Source of the DNA: Nakazawaea peltata
Lineage: Eukaryota > Ascomycota > Pichiomycetes > Alaninales > Pachysolenaceae
Assembly: GCA_001599355.1 (NCBI GenBank)
Contig: BCGQ01000001.1
Location: forward strand, 1,553,135 to 1,617,134
DNA length: 64,000 bases
Reading direction: 5' to 3'
This document shows, in pieces, positions 21,278 to 31,220 of this stretch; the stretch's first letter is position 1, and each line of letters begins with the position of its first letter. The notes under the pieces are model-generated. The model was not told the origin of the DNA and did no database searches. It saw only the letters and a program-made list of their open reading frames with translations. Made by a program: the position numbers and the translations under genes.

Positions 21278-23545
21278 CTATGCATTTGTATACGATCTCT
21301 CTCTCTTAATAAGCAAATACCGAAGTAAAATCTCGATACAACTAACAATTATCATCACAATCAACACATAAATCACCCAAAGTGTCACTTTATGCATATG
21401 TTTCTCCAGAATCGAATCACTGATGATATCAAAAAAGTCTAGGAATACTTTACAACGATCGTTGATCACTTCCACACGTTGGTCGATCTCAAGATAATCT
21501 CGAATCGCATTATATAAAGGATGTAATGACGGTTCAATCGACCAGAAAAACTCTGGGGTATCAAGGACATTTGAAAGTAAATTCACCTCATTTCGAAGTT
21601 GGAATAACTTACCTGTCTTTATTAAAAGCACTTGTCGAGATTTGATCTTGTATAAACTACCTGTCAACAGTAATATCTTGGGCATTTTAGAGATAGACAT
21701 CAATGTCCTCGACATTCTGGACTCGTAATAACACAACTTTGTACTTTGCAGAATCGCATGTGAAATCGTCAACTTGATCAAATGATCCCCGGTCTTAAGA
21801 GTGATCATATCATTATATATCCGGGGTGTTGAGATCTCTCGATTGTACTCGAAATGGAACTCATCGCATTCGATATCCTGGTCAGGAATTGACCGAATAA
21901 GCAATGAATCATCTACATCTACGAACTCGTCATCGTCGTCATCTTCATCCTCTTCTTCAATTTCATGTTCTTCATCATCTACAATATCAATACCTTTAGC
22001 AAAAGCCAAATCAGCCAAGATGTTCTTCTCATGAGATTCACTGAAATTCCAGAACACAACCACACCATACTCGAAGATGAAAAGTTCGGCATGGTTCATC
22101 ATTAAATCTGGCTGCCTCAGGTCTACTTCGGCAGATCCTTCACGATCAAACATCTCTATAGATTCTTGTTGATACTCAGAAGAATCTTCCATCGATGAGT
22201 CTCCTACAGAGGTGTCTACAGTCTCGTTTCCTGGCTCAGTTGGAGTATACATGTCTCTGATTGGGGAGCGAGGAGGGCTAGCAAAGAACTGAGGTTCTCC
22301 TGGGTTAAACCCATTGTTTTCAGATATCCCGGTGTTCATTAAATCGGATTTCCCAAGGTCAATTGGTTGATCATTATTGTTATTATTGGAATCTGTCATT
22401 ATATCTACGGGCTGAGAGTGCTGTTGCTGCTGTTCATGATGTTGTTGAGATTGTCCATGCTGGTTGTCTTCTTGCTTAGAGCTTCCTTGTACTTCCCCAC
22501 TGAAATATTCAAAATGGTGATCATTCATCTCTGTCTTGTCAATGAATTTCTCCATCATTTGCTTTTGGGGCATCAGACGTTCGGAATTATTCGATTGCAC
22601 ACGATATCCACTTATTCCGGGGAGTAATGGCAATGAATATGGCACATATAACAGCTCGTCATACAAACGAGGGAAGACAAGGTGATGTTTCTTTAAGAAT
22701 TTGGAGGTTAACTTCAAATCGAACCCATCTGCGATTAAATACAGGGTGACACGAGGACATTCCCTTGCTCTTTCCTCTTTGGTCAACCTTTCCAGACGAG
22801 ATCTCTGATAACTGTGTAATCTACGTGGATCTATCAGATTATTCTTCATTATATTCTCCCCATATTGGTCCTCTTGTTCGTCGTCTGGGATCAAAACCAA
22901 CCTTTGAGATTTCTTAGATGTTCTGGAAGGTAATGACTGTAACAATTTAGGTATATTCCTATGTGCGATTCTTCTATCCAGATCATACCCACCTGGAGCT
23001 CCCATAGATCCATAATAGTTGGAGGAAATGGCAGCTGAACGAGGTGGCTCGGGTCTTTTACGGCCAGAGGGAATATCACTCATTCCTGAAGTGATCCGAC
23101 TCACCGAAATCTTATCGAACTTAGTCAGAATACCAGCGGGAGGAGGAGATTTGTATCTATTTTGAATATTGTGGGATGACGACGTCGATAATCGTCTCCT
23201 TCCAGCAGCTTGGGCATGGCTCCCTGTATCAGAACCTTTTATTCCCACCACATTCAGCTTCGATGAGCTGCTCTGTTTGAGAACCGACCCACCCAAATTC
23301 AGGGACCCCACAGTATTCACACCACCATTATTATTGTACTTATGACCTGCAAAAGGCGCACTTGGCCTCGAACTACTCTTATTCCTCACATCAGTAACAA
23401 GAATAGAAGGAGACCTCTTAGCAGTAGGCCTAAGATTCTTTTCCCGCTGCAGATGAAGAAGACTCTGTTGCTGCTGCTTAATGGTGCCGACCGGATCAGT
23501 ACCCGCCCCTTTGGAGCGAGCCGGATCCAATTCTTCCACTGGCAT
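21278..23545 (-). CDS. RMD8: RMD1/RMD8-family (DUF155) membrane protein
   Basis: The C-terminal half matches the DUF155/RMND1 family: ECPRVTLYLIADGFDLKLTSKFLKKH, LFIFEYGVVVFWNFSE, FHFEYNREISTPRIYNDMI, LKLTISHAILQSTKLCYYE and FWSIEPSLHPLYNAIRDYLEI. One hydrophobic segment (LWVIYVLIVMIIVSCIEIL) follows near the end. S. cerevisiae has cytosolic-facing members Rmd1 and Rmd8 (vacuole/endomembrane, sporulation and meiotic division phenotypes) and a mitochondrial one. The 755-residue length and the long Ser/Asn-rich N-terminus favour Rmd8 over Rmd1; this assignment is tentative. A poly-acidic stretch interrupts the domain at about residues 525-550, and a Gln/His-rich stretch lies before it. Confidence 0.75.
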   Translation of the reverse strand: MPVEELDPARSKGAGTDPVGTIKQQQQSLLHLQREKNLRPTAKRSPSILVTDVRNKSSSRPSAPFAGHKYNNNGGVNTVGSLNLGGSVLKQSSSSKLNVVGIKGSDTGSHAQAAGRRRLSTSSSHNIQNRYKSPPPAGILTKFDKISVSRITSGMSDIPSGRKRPEPPRSAAISSNYYGSMGAPGGYDLDRRIAHRNIPKLLQSLPSRTSKKSQRLVLIPDDEQEDQYGENIMKNNLIDPRRLHSYQRSRLERLTKEERARECPRVTLYLIADGFDLKLTSKFLKKHHLVFPRLYDELLYVPYSLPLLPGISGYRVQSNNSERLMPQKQMMEKFIDKTEMNDHHFEYFSGEVQGSSKQEDNQHGQSQQHHEQQQQHSQPVDIMTDSNNNNNDQPIDLGKSDLMNTGISENNGFNPGEPQFFASPPRSPIRDMYTPTEPGNETVDTSVGDSSMEDSSEYQQESIEMFDREGSAEVDLRQPDLMMNHAELFIFEYGVVVFWNFSESHEKNILADLAFAKGIDIVDDEEHEIEEEDEDDDDDEFVDVDDSLLIRSIPDQDIECDEFHFEYNREISTPRIYNDMITLKTGDHLIKLTISHAILQSTKLCYYESRMSRTLMSISKMPKILLLTGSLYKIKSRQVLLIKTGKLFQLRNEVNLLSNVLDTPEFFWSIEPSLHPLYNAIRDYLEIDQRVEVINDRCKVFLDFFDIISDSILEKHMHKVTLWVIYVLIVMIIVSCIEILLRYLLIKRERSYTNA

Positions 23546-23696
23546 TTGGACGAGTGAGTTAAATGGTCCTTTTGTTAGTGTTACTTTTGACTCTGTTTCG
23601 AGTCCTGTCTGCTTCTTTCCAAGTTCTTTATAATTCCGAGGGCATTTTACCTTAGCTATTTACGAATTTCTGTGTCGTACTGGAGTTTTGTGGTTT

Positions 23697-23710
23697 AGCA
23701 TTTTACGAAT
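23697..23710 (+). promoter_or_regulatory. AGCATTTTACGAAT element, RMD8-like / RTF1 divergent promoter
   Basis: One copy of the recurrent AGCANNTTACGAAT motif lies 106 bp upstream of the RTF1 ATG, in the 270-bp divergent promoter. A related half, GGCATTTTAC, is at 23641. Function unknown. Confidence 0.5.
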
Positions 23711-23815
23711 TAATAAACGAGACAAATGGACGAAAATTACCAGCGTAAATTGAAGGATGAAAGTTATTGGAGAGTAATCAGGGTATCGACATAAATTGGA
23801 GATCATTAGTGCAAT

Positions 23816-25399
23816 ATGGATTTAGATGAAGATTTGTTAGCTTTGGCCGCCGGATCCGAGGATGAGGGATCTTATTCCCCACCTTCTGGAGGAGCCGAAG
23901 ATGATGAAGAAGATTTCTATGAAGAAGAAGAAGAAGAAAAGGTTTCATCGAGAAAGAGAAGAAAGATCGCTAGTGATGATGAAGACGAAGACGACGAAGG
24001 ATTACAGAATCCATATCCTTTAGAGGGTAAATTCAAAGATGAGGCGGACAGGGATCAGATTATGGCCATGGATGATTTACAAAGAGAGCTGATTCTTTTC
24101 GAACGTTCTCAAGAGTTGGAACGTTTCCAAGAGAGAAAGTATTTGGAACTTCGTGCTAAGAAGGACAAAATTAATGAACAAGAACGGTTGAGATCAAAGA
24201 CGAAAGGACGTTCGACCACTAAAGCTGATAAGCGTGAGTTGTTGAAGCAACAAAGACGTAAAGCTCAAAAGAAGCGCCTGGGAGTCGTTGAAGAAGACGA
24301 TGAGGAGGAGGAAGAAGAGGAAGAAGATGACTATGATGATTATCTCAGAGATGATGATGATGACAGATATTCTGAGGGAGAAGATGATTACGGATTTGCT
24401 GATTTGAAGAGTGGACGTCGTGGTGAGCCTGATAAAGAAGCCACTTTGAGTGATATCAACAATATTTATATTGGAAGACAATTATTCTTGAAGTATTCTT
24501 TCTATCCTGAGTTTGCCGATGTTGTACGTGATTGTTATTCCAAAGTTAATGTGGGAACAAACCGCCAGACGGGCCAAAGTGAATATAGAATGGTACAAAT
24601 CAAGGACATTGTGGAAGTTAAGGAGAAAGTGTACACATTGGTCAACAAAAAGACCAATTTGTATGCCGTAGTGGCAATTGGTAAGAGTGAGCGTCGTATC
24701 CCTATGAATATTTTCTCCGATAAGCCAATTAACAATGCCGAACTCGCTACATACAAAGCTCGTTTAGAAAAAGATAGTTTGGAAATGTTAACATTGAGAC
24801 AAATCAGCCGCAAATACTACGAATTGCGCGAGATGGCCCGTCGTAACTTGACCGATCTGGAGATCACTGCCATGATCCAGAAAAAAGAAGAATTTGAGAG
24901 TGATTACGCCTCGGTTAATGTCATCTTGAAGAAGACAAATTTGCAACAACAGAAACTGGTGGCGTTAGAGAGTGATGATTTGGAGACCCTGCAACGGTTG
25001 GAACAACAATTACAACTGCTTGATAAGGAGTTCAGTTCTAAACAACGTCATGAGGAGTCGGCTTTATCGAAGGTGAACGAGAAGAATAAGAAATTGAATC
25101 AAACTCTTGTCAGACAAGCCGAATTGAATGCTATCGAGGCTCGTCTACGTGATAATCAAAGTGATGATCCTTTCCGTACTTTACCTACACGTACTAAGAT
25201 GTTCTATAAGGGAGGAGCAGCTGGAGGTGCGGGGAAGACATCCGAGACGAAAGCGGAAATGATTGAGAGATTAAATAAGGAGAAGGAAGATGAAGAAGCT
25301 TTGAGGAAGGCCAAGTTGAATTCGAAGTATAAGGATTTGTATGGAGGATTTGCTGAATCTATTAAGGAGATTGGTCTGGAATTTCTGCTTTCTATTTAG
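23816..25399 (+). CDS. RTF1: RTF1, Paf1-complex subunit
   Basis: Rtf1 is a nuclear elongation factor that works with the Paf1 complex, recruits Chd1 and promotes H2B ubiquitylation. The 527-residue product has the highly acidic, Lys/Arg-rich N-terminal half of the family and a Plus3 domain at about residues 205-330, beginning LSDINNIYIGRQLFLKYSF and including NVGTNRQTGQSEYRMVQI. The C-terminal third is charged and helical. Length and order match yeast Rtf1 (558 residues). The ATG at 23816 is the first in frame and opens with MDLDEDLLALA, the conserved beginning. Confidence 0.95.
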   Translation: MDLDEDLLALAAGSEDEGSYSPPSGGAEDDEEDFYEEEEEEKVSSRKRRKIASDDEDEDDEGLQNPYPLEGKFKDEADRDQIMAMDDLQRELILFERSQELERFQERKYLELRAKKDKINEQERLRSKTKGRSTTKADKRELLKQQRRKAQKKRLGVVEEDDEEEEEEEEDDYDDYLRDDDDDRYSEGEDDYGFADLKSGRRGEPDKEATLSDINNIYIGRQLFLKYSFYPEFADVVRDCYSKVNVGTNRQTGQSEYRMVQIKDIVEVKEKVYTLVNKKTNLYAVVAIGKSERRIPMNIFSDKPINNAELATYKARLEKDSLEMLTLRQISRKYYELREMARRNLTDLEITAMIQKKEEFESDYASVNVILKKTNLQQQKLVALESDDLETLQRLEQQLQLLDKEFSSKQRHEESALSKVNEKNKKLNQTLVRQAELNAIEARLRDNQSDDPFRTLPTRTKMFYKGGAAGGAGKTSETKAEMIERLNKEKEDEEALRKAKLNSKYKDLYGGFAESIKEIGLEFLLSI

Positions 25400-25441
25400 T
25401 GTATTAATAGAATAGTTAAGATAGTTAGAGAATCTGTAGTT

Positions 25442-25510
25442 ACCCTATCGACCCTATCGACCCTATCGACCCTATCGACCCTATCGACCCCTATCGACCC
25501 CTATCTACCC
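25442..25510 (+). repeat. Tandem CCCTATCGA repeat (9-10 bp)
   Basis: Seven consecutive units of CCCTATCGA or CCCCTATCGA, the last one CCCCTATCTA, begin 43 bp after the RTF1 stop, probably within its 3' untranslated region or terminator. Confidence 0.92.
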
Positions 25511-25611
25511 ATCGTATACCCACCTACTCTTACTCATAATCCTTTATCCCTTGTATCAACATCCCCTCTATACCTGCTATTTGTAGGACTCACCCCTTAT
25601 CCTTTGCGTGT

Positions 25612-25720
25612 CCACCCCTTTACACTTTACCCCTCACACTTTACCCCTTTACATTTCTACCCCTTTACATTTCTACCCCTTTACATTTCCACCCCTTTAC
25701 ATTTCCACCCCTTTACATGA
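25612..25720 (+). repeat. Tandem ACCCCTTTACATTTCT/C repeat (16 bp)
   Basis: Five to six units of ACCCCTTTACATTTC plus one base follow each other, with two shorter degenerate units (ACCCCTCACACTTT) at the left end. It is independent of the 9-bp array 100 bp upstream. Confidence 0.9.
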
Positions 25721-26040
25721 CCCCCTTTTAATAAATACCTCACTATCATTACCCCTCTATTTCCATATTAAGCTAAAACCTAAGCCTTTTAAGAATAAAT
25801 TCGCCCCTTTCAGTAACGTTCCCTAAACGATATCCCCAAACGATCCCCCACGTAGCACCCTCTTTACATAACATCCCTCTTAGTAGTTCCCTCTGAGTGG
25901 ACTTTAGTCGTGCATTTAATCCCAATATTTCCACCCTCGAAAAAAAATCTTCCCTCAAAGCACTTTTGAGGGCGAAAGTTCCAATGAATAAACCGATCAT
26001 ACAGTACATAATCTAGTGGATAAAACAACAACTCAGCAAC

Positions 26041-27964
26041 ATGATTGATGATTCACATATTTCAGATGAAGAAGAAGATTTATGGTAAGTAAATTTGAAG
26101 AAAAAAGACCGAGAAATGGTCTATTACACGCGGAGCCAATCTCAATTAACCGCCCATACTCAAACCGATTCAATTACTAACACTATATAGTCCATTATGT
26201 GTGGAAGAAATGGATTTGACTGACAAGAACTTCAAACCATGTCCATGTGGTTATCAGATCTGTCAGTTTTGTTACAATAACATCATTTCCAATCCTGATT
26301 TGAAGCATAACTGTCCTGCCTGTCGTCGTGTATACAGCAAGGACACTGTAGAATACAAACAATTATCAGCAGAAGAGATGAATGCTCTTCGTATGAAGCA
26401 AATGGACAAGCAGCGTCGTAGAAAACAGCGTGAAAAAGACCAGCGTGATGCCGAACTGGCTTCTAAGAAACAACTTGCCGGTATGAGAGTCATTCAAAAG
26501 AACTTGGTGTATGTAGTTGGTCTCAATTTACCTGGATCGACCGAGGAATTGCAAACATTATTCCGTTCGGAGCCTTATTTTGGTCAATATGGTAAGATTT
26601 CCAAGATTGTTGTGAACAGAAAGCCTGCTAACCCTGCTAATCCTCATTCTACTGCTGGTTTAAGTGTTTATGTAACATTTGCTAGAAAAGAGGATGCGTT
26701 GAAGTGTATACAATCGGTTGATGGGTCTATTTCTGATGGAAGACTGTTAAAGGCTGCTCATGGTACTACCAAATATTGTTCATCGTATTTGAGAGGACAA
26801 CAATGTCCAAATCCTAACTGTATGTTTTTGCATGAACCAGGAGAAGAAGCTGAGAGTTATAATCGTGAGAAGATGTCCAATAGACGTTTACATAGTGAGG
26901 TCAGATCTGCTGTTCATGGACTTGCACCTCCATTGAACACCACTCCAACTACTCCGCATGCAGCTTTATCTGCATCTGCTTCGAATAACAACTTGTATCT
27001 GGCTAATGCTTCGAATCAACAACGTAACGTTTCGTCTGCTGCTTTGAACCTGGCTTCTACAGCTATGCCTGTGGCTGTCTCTGGTGTTTCTGGTGTAGGT
27101 GTAAGTGATGATGATGACCGTGATAATCTGTTACCTCCTATTTCGACATGGGCAAGAGGTACTTCTACCACTAATTTGTACAATTTAAATGGACAACAAC
27201 AACTGCTGCTGGCTCTGGCTGCTGCTGCTGGTGGAGATGCCGCTACTATTTTCCCTACTTTAGGTGAATCTGTTCAATCACAAGTATCGACTCCTAATGA
27301 GGCTAAAAGATTGGAAAGAAAGAAAGAACTGGATATTTATAGAGACAGTTTCGGGGATGCAGTTACGATTTTACGTGGAATTTGCGAAGGAATTGCTTCA
27401 TTTAACCCGGCTTTTATCAGATACAATACTAATGGGACTGAAAATAATGATTTCCCTAAGCTTTTCAATTATATCTCCGATGCCAAATCATTAGAAAGTG
27501 AAAATAGTGCTTATTCTACAAGACTGGTTTCTAACGATATTGTTGATCGTATGATTGTTAATAAGATGAGTGAAAATATCATGGGAATTCAAAATATTCA
27601 ATTCATTTTACAACTCCACCAACTGCTGCAAAGACAACAACTGCTGCAACAACAGCAACTGCAAAAAATTAATGATGCAGCCACAGCAACTCCTCAACAA
27701 CAACTGCTGTATTTATTACAACAGCAACGTTTACGTCTTCTGCAACAACAGCAACAGCAAAATGGGACTCCAATTACTCCAGCTGCCAATTTAGCCATGT
27801 TGCAACTGCAACAACAACTGCAAATGATGAATAGAGCTCAACCTGCTGGAGGTGCGGCTCCTCCACCTCCTGGACTTTTCAGTGGAGTTCAAGTTCCTGG
27901 AAAGGTGGATAATGCTGCTGCTAGTAGTGAATTGTTGAATCATTTGCTTAGTGGAAAGAAATAG
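26041..27964 (+). CDS. NOT4: NOT4, RING E3 ligase of the CCR4-NOT complex (two exons: 26041..26084, 26191..27964)
   Basis: Not4 is the ubiquitin ligase subunit of CCR4-NOT and acts on stalled ribosomes and mRNA decay. Splicing the 106-bp intron joins EEEDL to CPLCVEEMD, restoring the C4C4 RING (CPLC...CPCGYQICQFCYNNI...CPACRR), which the second exon alone lacks. An RRM (about 105-190) and a CCCH finger (YCSSYLRGQQCPNPNCMFLH) follow as in yeast Not4. Total 605 residues against 587. The C-terminus is Gln-rich with many CAA-CTG mixtures; read as Ala, nt 27203-27229 become nine straight alanines (CTG CTG CTG GCT CTG GCT GCT GCT GCT). A GTG at 26201 is not a start. Confidence 0.95.
26085..26190 (+). 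other. NOT4 intron, 106 bp
   Basis: Donor GTAAGT at 26085, branch TACTAAC at 26175-26181, acceptor TATATAG ending 26190. The splice is supported by restoration of the first RING Cys pair. Confidence 0.95.
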
Positions 27965-28526
27965 GTTAATAAATTCATTGTATAGTATTGAATGGTGTAG
28001 TGTAGGTGGCATGAGGGCTGCTTGTGGCTGTTTAGGGAAGTTTAGGCTGCTCAAATTTGTTCATGGAAATATGTGGCTAGTACATTTATCGGCTAGTGGA
28101 CGGGCTAGTGGGCACACTTCCTGGTAGGCTGAAAGGCTGATAGGCTTGCCCTGGCTGACCTGGCTGACCTGATGGGCAAATAAATCTGCCCTTTAAGATT
28201 AAACATAGTAATAAAATATATGATACGGAATTGGCCCAGTAAGTCACTCTAGAAGTCTCTATATACATCCTCGTATCCTTCTACTCTTCAAGGTATTTTC
28301 TACTCCATCCTGTCCTACCCCTCCTACCTTACCCCTCCTCTCAAATCCCTCTCATTTCTGTACATCGTATCTGCCCCTGCCCTGAAAAATATTTCCTGCC
28401 CAAAAAAATCTAAAAATCCCCGAGAAAGGTCTCGAGACGAGAAGAGCAACGTGATTAGAGCAGGATATACACAGAACTTACTGAGACAAGTGATAATAAG
28501 CAACAGCTCAACCCCTCTATCCGATC
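27965..28526. other. Intergenic region NOT4 - SNP1
   Basis: A stretch at 28088-28175 is made of loosely repeated GGCTGA/GGCTAG words (for example CTGGCTGACCTGGCTGACCTG). The last 200 bp are a pyrimidine-rich promoter for SNP1. No further gene seen. Confidence 0.5.
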
Positions 28527-29324
28527 ATGCAATCAGAAACACCCGTTTATCCGGCTCTGATAGCCAAATTATTTGCCTCCAAACAACCTATCAAATATGT
28601 AGCGCCAACAGATTACCTGCTACAAGATAGAAGACTTCCAAAGGTGAGTGGAGTGGCGGATTACCTCGATATTTTGAAGAAATACTCGCAAGAAGTGGAA
28701 TACAAATCGACCGAAGGTACACAGCAACGTGAACAAAGGATGAAAAAAGAGAAGAGAGCCCTGCAACTGCTGAAGTTGGAGGCAGATTTACAAAAATGGG
28801 ACCCACTGAAAGACCCTCATATTCTGGCATCTGACCCATACCAAACTGTGTTTGTAGCAAGGTTACCATATGCAGCAACAGAAGTAGAATTGCAGCAGAC
28901 CTTCTCCAAGTTTGGTCCCATCAAAAAAATGAGGTTAGTCCGTGATAAAATCACAGGGAAATCTAAAGGTTATGCATTTGTAGAATTCGAGTCGGAGCAA
29001 GTGGCTAGAACTTGTTACAGAGAAGCCAATGGACTGAAAATTATGGACAGAACCATCTTAGTGGATTTCGAGAGAAGTAGATTAGTCAAGAATTGGCGTC
29101 CTCGTCGTTTAGGTGGAGGTATTGGTGGTCGTCATTATACACAGAGGGAGAAAAGAGAAGGGACAGCGAGACCTCGTCCTCAATATCAAGGACAACGTTC
29201 TCATGGATCAGAAGGTGGATATAATCGCTCTAGAGATTACAATTCGTCATATGACCGTAGACCACGTCAACCTCGTGGTGGTTCTCTGTATAATAATAGA
29301 CAGGGAGGATATCGTCGGTATTGA
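28527..29324 (+). CDS. SNP1: SNP1, U1 snRNP 70-kDa protein
   Basis: Snp1 binds stem-loop I of U1 snRNA and helps 5' splice-site recognition in the nucleus. The 265-residue protein has the U1-70K N-terminal segment (PALIAKLFASKQPIKYV), an RRM at about 108-185 with RNP2 VFVARL and RNP1 KGYAFVEF, and ends in an Arg/Gly/Tyr-rich tail. Length compares with 300 in S. cerevisiae. In the helix before the RRM the codons CTG CAA CTG CTG read AQAA under the Ala code. Its neighbour SAD1 is also a splicing gene. Confidence 0.95.
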   Translation: MQSETPVYPALIAKLFASKQPIKYVAPTDYLLQDRRLPKVSGVADYLDILKKYSQEVEYKSTEGTQQREQRMKKEKRALQLLKLEADLQKWDPLKDPHILASDPYQTVFVARLPYAATEVELQQTFSKFGPIKKMRLVRDKITGKSKGYAFVEFESEQVARTCYREANGLKIMDRTILVDFERSRLVKNWRPRRLGGGIGGRHYTQREKREGTARPRPQYQGQRSHGSEGGYNRSRDYNSSYDRRPRQPRGGSLYNNRQGGYRRY

Positions 29325-29701
29325 GTTGATCGATTTCGAGTCTTCCTTTGTAAAATATAAGCATTTAATAGATTAATTTATTCTATGTATATTGTTACAT
29401 CGTAGTCACTCTCTCCTATTCAGCTCATCCTCATCCCCTGGCCATGCCACTCATCCTCCTTCTCTCCCATCCCCTCCGTCTCATCTCCCACTCCCCTCCT
29501 CCACTCCTTGTCCCCCTCCTCCATCCACCCTCGCTCACCCCCCTCATCGCCCCCAATAATCTCATTTCCCTCGGAATTTTTTCCTACTATAAAATTCTAT
29601 AGAGATATTTCAGATGGATATTTTGGGTGGATAGTTTAGGTGGATAATTGTGGTGGATACCCCGAGGAATTGGTATTAAATTGGATTACATTCGAATCAA
29701 A
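29325..29701. other. Intergenic region SNP1 - SAD1
   Basis: The middle (29410-29560) is an almost pure C/T tract on the plus strand broken by few purines. GGATATTTTGGGTGGATAG-like repeats of GGTGGATA occur at 29615-29660 shortly before the SAD1 start. Confidence 0.55.
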
Positions 29702-31147
29702 ATGACCGAAACTGACAATATCGACCAAAATTTCGTCAAAAGACGCAAACTTGCTGCCATTGTAGATGCCTCTACTGCTGATGACCTTACAAATGATGGC
29801 CCTGATGAGACACGAAAAGAGGATGAGAGTGAAGTCTCAAAAAGTGCCGAAATCTCACATTCCAAATATCTGTATCTTGAGACAATCAATAGATCTCGTC
29901 TCGATTTTGATTTTGAACCCCGTTGCTCCGTCACTTTGGCCTCTGTTAACATCTATTGTTGCCTTGTTTGTGGTAAATATTTCCAAGGAAGAGGTGCCAA
30001 ATCTCCAGCCTTCTCACATGCTTTGGTAGACAACCACCACATTTTTATTCACTTGGTCACTACAAAGGTGTATCTGTTGCCTGAGAACTACGAATTGGAC
30101 CTGGAAGTGACTCGTTCTTTGGACGATATTCGTTACCAAATCAACCCTACCTACAGTAGAGATTTGGTGAAAAACCTATATAAAGATACTTCGATGTATA
30201 CTGATTTACATGGTAAGAAATATAGACCTGGATTTGTTGGTATGAATAATTTAGGAGATCATACTGACTATGCCAATGTCATATTACAACTGCTTACTCA
30301 TATTAATCGTTTGAGAGATCACTTACTCCTACAAGATAAATCCCAAGATGAGGTTGTTTCTTTACTTTCACTCTTAACTAAGAAAGTATGGTCATCCAAA
30401 CTCTTTAAACCCCATGTATCTCCTCATGCTCTTCTTCAAACGATACACAACGTTTCTAATAAGAAGTTTGCCTTGGATTCTCAAAGTGATCCAAAATTGT
30501 TCTTGGTATGGTTTCTTAACCATCTTTCCGGTGCCATTGGAGGTCAAAAACAAGTAAAAGACACTAAAACTAAACATAAATCACTTATCCAACAGATATT
30601 CCAAGGTAAAATCCAGGTCTCGGATGACAAATCTTCCAAATTTTGGCTCTTGTCATTAGAATTACCTCATTATTCTCTTCTTAAGAATTCTTCATCTGGC
30701 CCAGAAGCTACTGAGGAAATCCAGCAAGTCCATTTATCGACTCTTTTGGATACGAGATTCTCGAAAACTCCCATTATTTCTCCCCCACCAGTACTTATCT
30801 TGCATTTTAACCGACTTCAGAGCTCAGATTTACATATTTCCAGTGTTAGTGGTAGTAAGACTAATCCTACGGTGGTGAAATTTGCTCTCCAGATGGATTT
30901 CTCACCTTATATCAAGGGTAGTAACTCTCCAGTGATGTACCGTCTTGTATCTAACGTCATTCATGACTTAGTACCTTTAGAATCTTTAGAAAACAATGAC
31001 TCCGATACTAATAAGTGGAAAATTCAACTTCTCGATAAGGTAAGGGGAGATTGGATGAAGATTCATGATCTTGAGGTGGGAAATACGGAGAAGGAGTTCC
31101 TCTTCCTTGAAGAGAGTTATATACAGTTTTGGGAGAGAATAAGCTAA
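29702..31147 (+). CDS. SAD1: SAD1, U4/U6.U5 tri-snRNP protein (USP39 family)
   Basis: Sad1 is needed for snRNP assembly and splicing. The 481-residue protein has the UBP-type zinc finger (SVNIYCCLVCGKYFQGRG, then HALVDNHHIFIHL) followed by a ubiquitin-protease-like domain. At the place of the catalytic Cys box the sequence is MNNLGDHTDYANVILQLL, without the Cys of active USPs, which is the known state of this family: a pseudo-enzyme. The start is ATG 29702; an in-frame TTG at 29648 is not a start. Yeast Sad1 has 448 residues. Confidence 0.94.
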   Translation: MTETDNIDQNFVKRRKLAAIVDASTADDLTNDGPDETRKEDESEVSKSAEISHSKYLYLETINRSRLDFDFEPRCSVTLASVNIYCCLVCGKYFQGRGAKSPAFSHALVDNHHIFIHLVTTKVYLLPENYELDLEVTRSLDDIRYQINPTYSRDLVKNLYKDTSMYTDLHGKKYRPGFVGMNNLGDHTDYANVILQLLTHINRLRDHLLLQDKSQDEVVSLLSLLTKKVWSSKLFKPHVSPHALLQTIHNVSNKKFALDSQSDPKLFLVWFLNHLSGAIGGQKQVKDTKTKHKSLIQQIFQGKIQVSDDKSSKFWLLSLELPHYSLLKNSSSGPEATEEIQQVHLSTLLDTRFSKTPIISPPPVLILHFNRLQSSDLHISSVSGSKTNPTVVKFALQMDFSPYIKGSNSPVMYRLVSNVIHDLVPLESLENNDSDTNKWKIQLLDKVRGDWMKIHDLEVGNTEKEFLFLEESYIQFWERIS

Positions 31148-31220
31148 GTCACCTCTACTGGTAAAAGTAGATTTAATTAGCCACTACATACACAGAATCA
31201 CTAATGTAATTTATTAATAC

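Larger units (their letters stand above)
25400..26040. other. Intergenic region RTF1 - NOT4, rich in short tandem repeats
   Basis: Besides two repeat arrays the region is strongly C-rich on the plus strand. GTCGTGCA at 25907-25914 lies 127 bp upstream of the NOT4 ATG and is one of the recurrent promoter motifs. Confidence 0.6.

Noticed and set aside
23588-23612. Possible tRNA B-box (TTTCGAGTCCTG)
   Set aside because: No A box, acceptor stem or anticodon arm can be folded around it. No tRNA, including the alanine tRNA expected to read CUG, was recognised anywhere in the window.
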